Assembly: GCA_001689415.1 (NCBI GenBank) | Contig: LUJM01000086.1 | Coordinates: 1-51,215, forward strand | Origin: Bacteroidales bacterium M2 | Lineage (GTDB): Bacteria; Bacteroidota; Bacteroidia; Bacteroidales; Muribaculaceae | Direction of reading: 5' to 3' | DNA length: 51,215 nucleotides | Shown here: positions 49,994-51,215 of the stretch, in pieces | Layout: every line of letters starts with the position of its first letter | Position numbering within the stretch: position 1 is the first letter of the stretch | Notes under the pieces: model-generated | What the model saw: the letters and a program-made list of their open reading frames with translations, nothing else | Database searches by the model: none | What the model was told of the DNA's origin: nothing | Position numbers and translations under genes: made by a program

Positions 49994-50458
49994 ATGAGAA
50001 TTTTGTTATTCGTATTTATTAGTATTGCCTCTATGGTATCTTACGCTCAAAATGCAGTAATACCTCATGACGGCCTTGTGTGTCTTTATGACGATATGTT
50101 TTCTGAAAAGCCGGTAAGAACCATACAACAGGCAGGGGAATTAAAGTATATTCTCAGACTTACAGAGAACAGTCAGTTCAGGTTTAAGGTAGTTTATAAA
50201 TTTAAAAATGGGTGTGAGTATTTCGAACGTGAGGCCTGGATTGACAAAGTAAACTGCGCTGTTTATTCTTGTGAATCAAAACCCGGGAGAATTACGATTT
50301 ACAGTACACCGTCTCTAAAGTCCAAAAAGACTCACTTTGATTATATAAAAGATGAGCCGGCATATATATGTGATTTTACCAACGATGGCTGGCTGTTCGT
50401 TGTGATACCGAGGAACAATGTGTTAATTAAAGGGTGGATAAAGCATTATACTCTCTAA
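49994..50458 (+). CDS. Exported SH3-like protein, paralogue 1 of pair B
   Basis: The 154-residue protein has a signal peptide (MRILLFVFISIASMVSYAQ, cleavage after residue 19). It shares with the next protein the block WIDKVNCAVYSC (residues about 87-98) followed by TIYSTPSLKSKK, then DGWLFVVIP and GWIKHY. The IYSTPS.KS...W..V....GW pattern is that of bacterial SH3-like beta-barrels. SH3-like periplasmic proteins of this size are common as immunity proteins to peptidoglycan-targeting or polymorphic toxins, and as cell-wall binders. Function here is inferred from context only. Confidence 0.7.
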   Translation: MRILLFVFISIASMVSYAQNAVIPHDGLVCLYDDMFSEKPVRTIQQAGELKYILRLTENSQFRFKVVYKFKNGCEYFEREAWIDKVNCAVYSCESKPGRITIYSTPSLKSKKTHFDYIKDEPAYICDFTNDGWLFVVIPRNNVLIKGWIKHYTL

Positions 50459-50461
50459 AAT

Positions 50462-50986
50462 ATGTACTATATGCTGTATAGATATTATTTATTGATTTTA
50501 GTTATGTGTTTTGGCTGTCTGGCAGAGGGCGCAAACACTGTGGCTTTGAATAGCGAAGAACCGATAATGTTATACGCAGATGCCTATAATCCTGAAGTAA
50601 CATATGTTATACATCAAGATTTTAGCAGCGATTTCTACGCCGATGTCGAACTTTTAGACACTGCACCGTTTAGATTTAAGGCCAAAGTAACTTTAAACAT
50701 GACATGTGGAGAGACTGTCGATATCTATGGGTGGTTGGACAAAGTAAACTGTGTGGTATTTCTTCGGGCAGATACTTATCAAAATGAACAGTCGTACATT
50801 TATATTTATAAAGAGCCATCTGAAAAGTCTGACTATCAGGCAGTCGAAGTTTTGGTAAATTCCGATATCGGTTATGTTATAGGATATGCAGGCTATTGGT
50901 ACCATGTCGTAACCGAAAAAGATGGTAAACTATATGAAGGGTGGACTAAACGCTGTTGTACAAATATAACGAATTCATGTAATTGA
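50462..50986 (+). CDS. Exported SH3-like protein, paralogue 2 of pair B
   Basis: This 174-residue diverged duplicate of the upstream gene is encoded three bases after its stop. The N terminus (MYYMLYRYYLLILVMCFGC) may be a lipoprotein signal with Cys15 or Cys18. Shared blocks are GWLDKVNCVVFL, YIYIYKEPSEKS, then YAGYWYHVV and EGWTKRC, giving the same SH3-like pattern. The two genes form one transcript. AT-rich; see the paralogue-pair finding. Confidence 0.7.
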   Translation: MYYMLYRYYLLILVMCFGCLAEGANTVALNSEEPIMLYADAYNPEVTYVIHQDFSSDFYADVELLDTAPFRFKAKVTLNMTCGETVDIYGWLDKVNCVVFLRADTYQNEQSYIYIYKEPSEKSDYQAVEVLVNSDIGYVIGYAGYWYHVVTEKDGKLYEGWTKRCCTNITNSCN

Positions 50987-50997
50987 TAATTAAGTAG

Positions 50998-51171
50998 TCA
51001 GCAAGGTTTGCAGCTGGTGCAAACCTTGCTGCGCCGTTGTTGACCGACCTCGATGTGGAATACACCTACGACAGCAACGGCGATATGACCACCCTTGTGC
51101 GCGACAGCGACGACGGCATCGACCCTATTGCGGGGATTGACAATATGACTTACCAATCAAGATGCACTTGA
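50998..51171 (+). pseudogene. RHS/YD-repeat protein fragment
   Basis: A 57-codon open stretch ends at TGA 51169-51171 and starts after an in-frame TAG, with no start codon at its head. It reads LTDLDVEYTYDSNGDMTT and then NMTYQS, the typical Y-D-x-x-G-N-M-T and T-Y-N/Q YD repeat of Bacteroidetes RHS proteins. It lacks the large body of an RHS protein, so it is debris. It is GC-rich like core genes, unlike the AT-rich immunity-type genes just before it. Confidence 0.7.
51001..51029. repeat. Perfect 12-bp inverted repeat within RHS fragment
   Basis: GCAAGGTTTGCA (51001-51012) and TGCAAACCTTGC (51018-51029) are perfect complements around a 5-base loop, inside the RHS-like fragment. There is no T tract. 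It may terminate the SH3-like pair's transcript weakly or mark a recombination junction. Confidence 0.5.
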
Positions 51172-51215
51172 ATTAATCTTAAATCCGTTTATAAAACCAA
51201 TTCTTAAATAATATG

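Noticed and set aside
1..51215. tRNA or rRNA genes
   Set aside because: No cloverleaf with CCA end or rRNA-like conserved segment was seen in the intergenic regions.

Overview
The window looks like a chromosomal segment of a Bacteroidales bacterium, possibly Muribaculaceae (family-level placement is inference). The grounds are repeated TAnnTTTG -7 promoter boxes with occasional TTTG -33 boxes, weak Shine-Dalgarno sequences, and lineage-typical families: DUF3127, AAA/DUF4143 ATPase, class-III ProS, SpeA, LemA with an FKBP lipoprotein, and an NfeD-type ClpP-class protease. Housekeeping genes are moderately GC-rich. Several islands are visibly AT-rich: about 2.5-3.3 kb, 23.1-25.1 kb, 34.3-37.5 kb and 48.4-51.0 kb. 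I see no rRNA, tRNA or CRISPR array.

Layout. 1-3.3 kb: a truncated gene with internal repeats, a DUF4143 ATPase whose promoter carries paired palindromes, and a two-TM protein. 3.3-9 kb: speA-truA and glyQS-lemA-FKBP operons on the minus strand. 9-19.4 kb, all minus: a block joining two overlapping dynamin-like GTPases, a Y1 transposase flanked by two 232-bp six-hairpin repeats, and a compact run of zinc-ribbon membrane protein, Hsp70-FHA fusion, Ser/Thr kinase with four zinc ribbons, two tiny zinc-ribbon proteins, PP2C phosphatase with zinc ribbon, and a C39-like cysteine peptidase. None of the large proteins has an export signal. This is the strongest candidate for an undescribed system: a cytoplasmic phospho-signalling/chaperone/membrane-remodelling pathway with a possible protease output.

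19.4-25.1 kb: a thioredoxin-fold-like exported protein coupled to tpx, an HD-domain protein, ilvE, and a two-gene DUF3696-type ATPase/unknown-partner cassette that resembles a defence module. 25.2-34.1 kb: a long coupled operon, gltX-waaA-(ArgC-like)-(ThiE-like)-flippase-like-NfeD-kdsB-(M16-like), with envelope/Kdo genes and several enzyme look-alikes that lack catalytic residues. 34.3-37.5 kb: a Type II restriction-modification pair (C5-cytosine methyltransferase plus MvaI/BcnI-family endonuclease).

37.5-48.3 kb: mostly core genes. These are a YitT/YczE-like membrane protein, a minus-strand histidine-phosphatase/DUF3298/TerB-like operon, aqpZ, lysC, a DUF3127 protein with an SSB-like acidic tail, proS, a YraN protein, an Xaa-Pro aminopeptidase and a gamma-carbonic anhydrase. 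48.4-51.2 kb: an AT-rich accessory stretch with two pairs of paralogous small exported proteins among coding debris, including an RHS/YD-repeat fragment. It looks like an orphan immunity or toxin-debris array.
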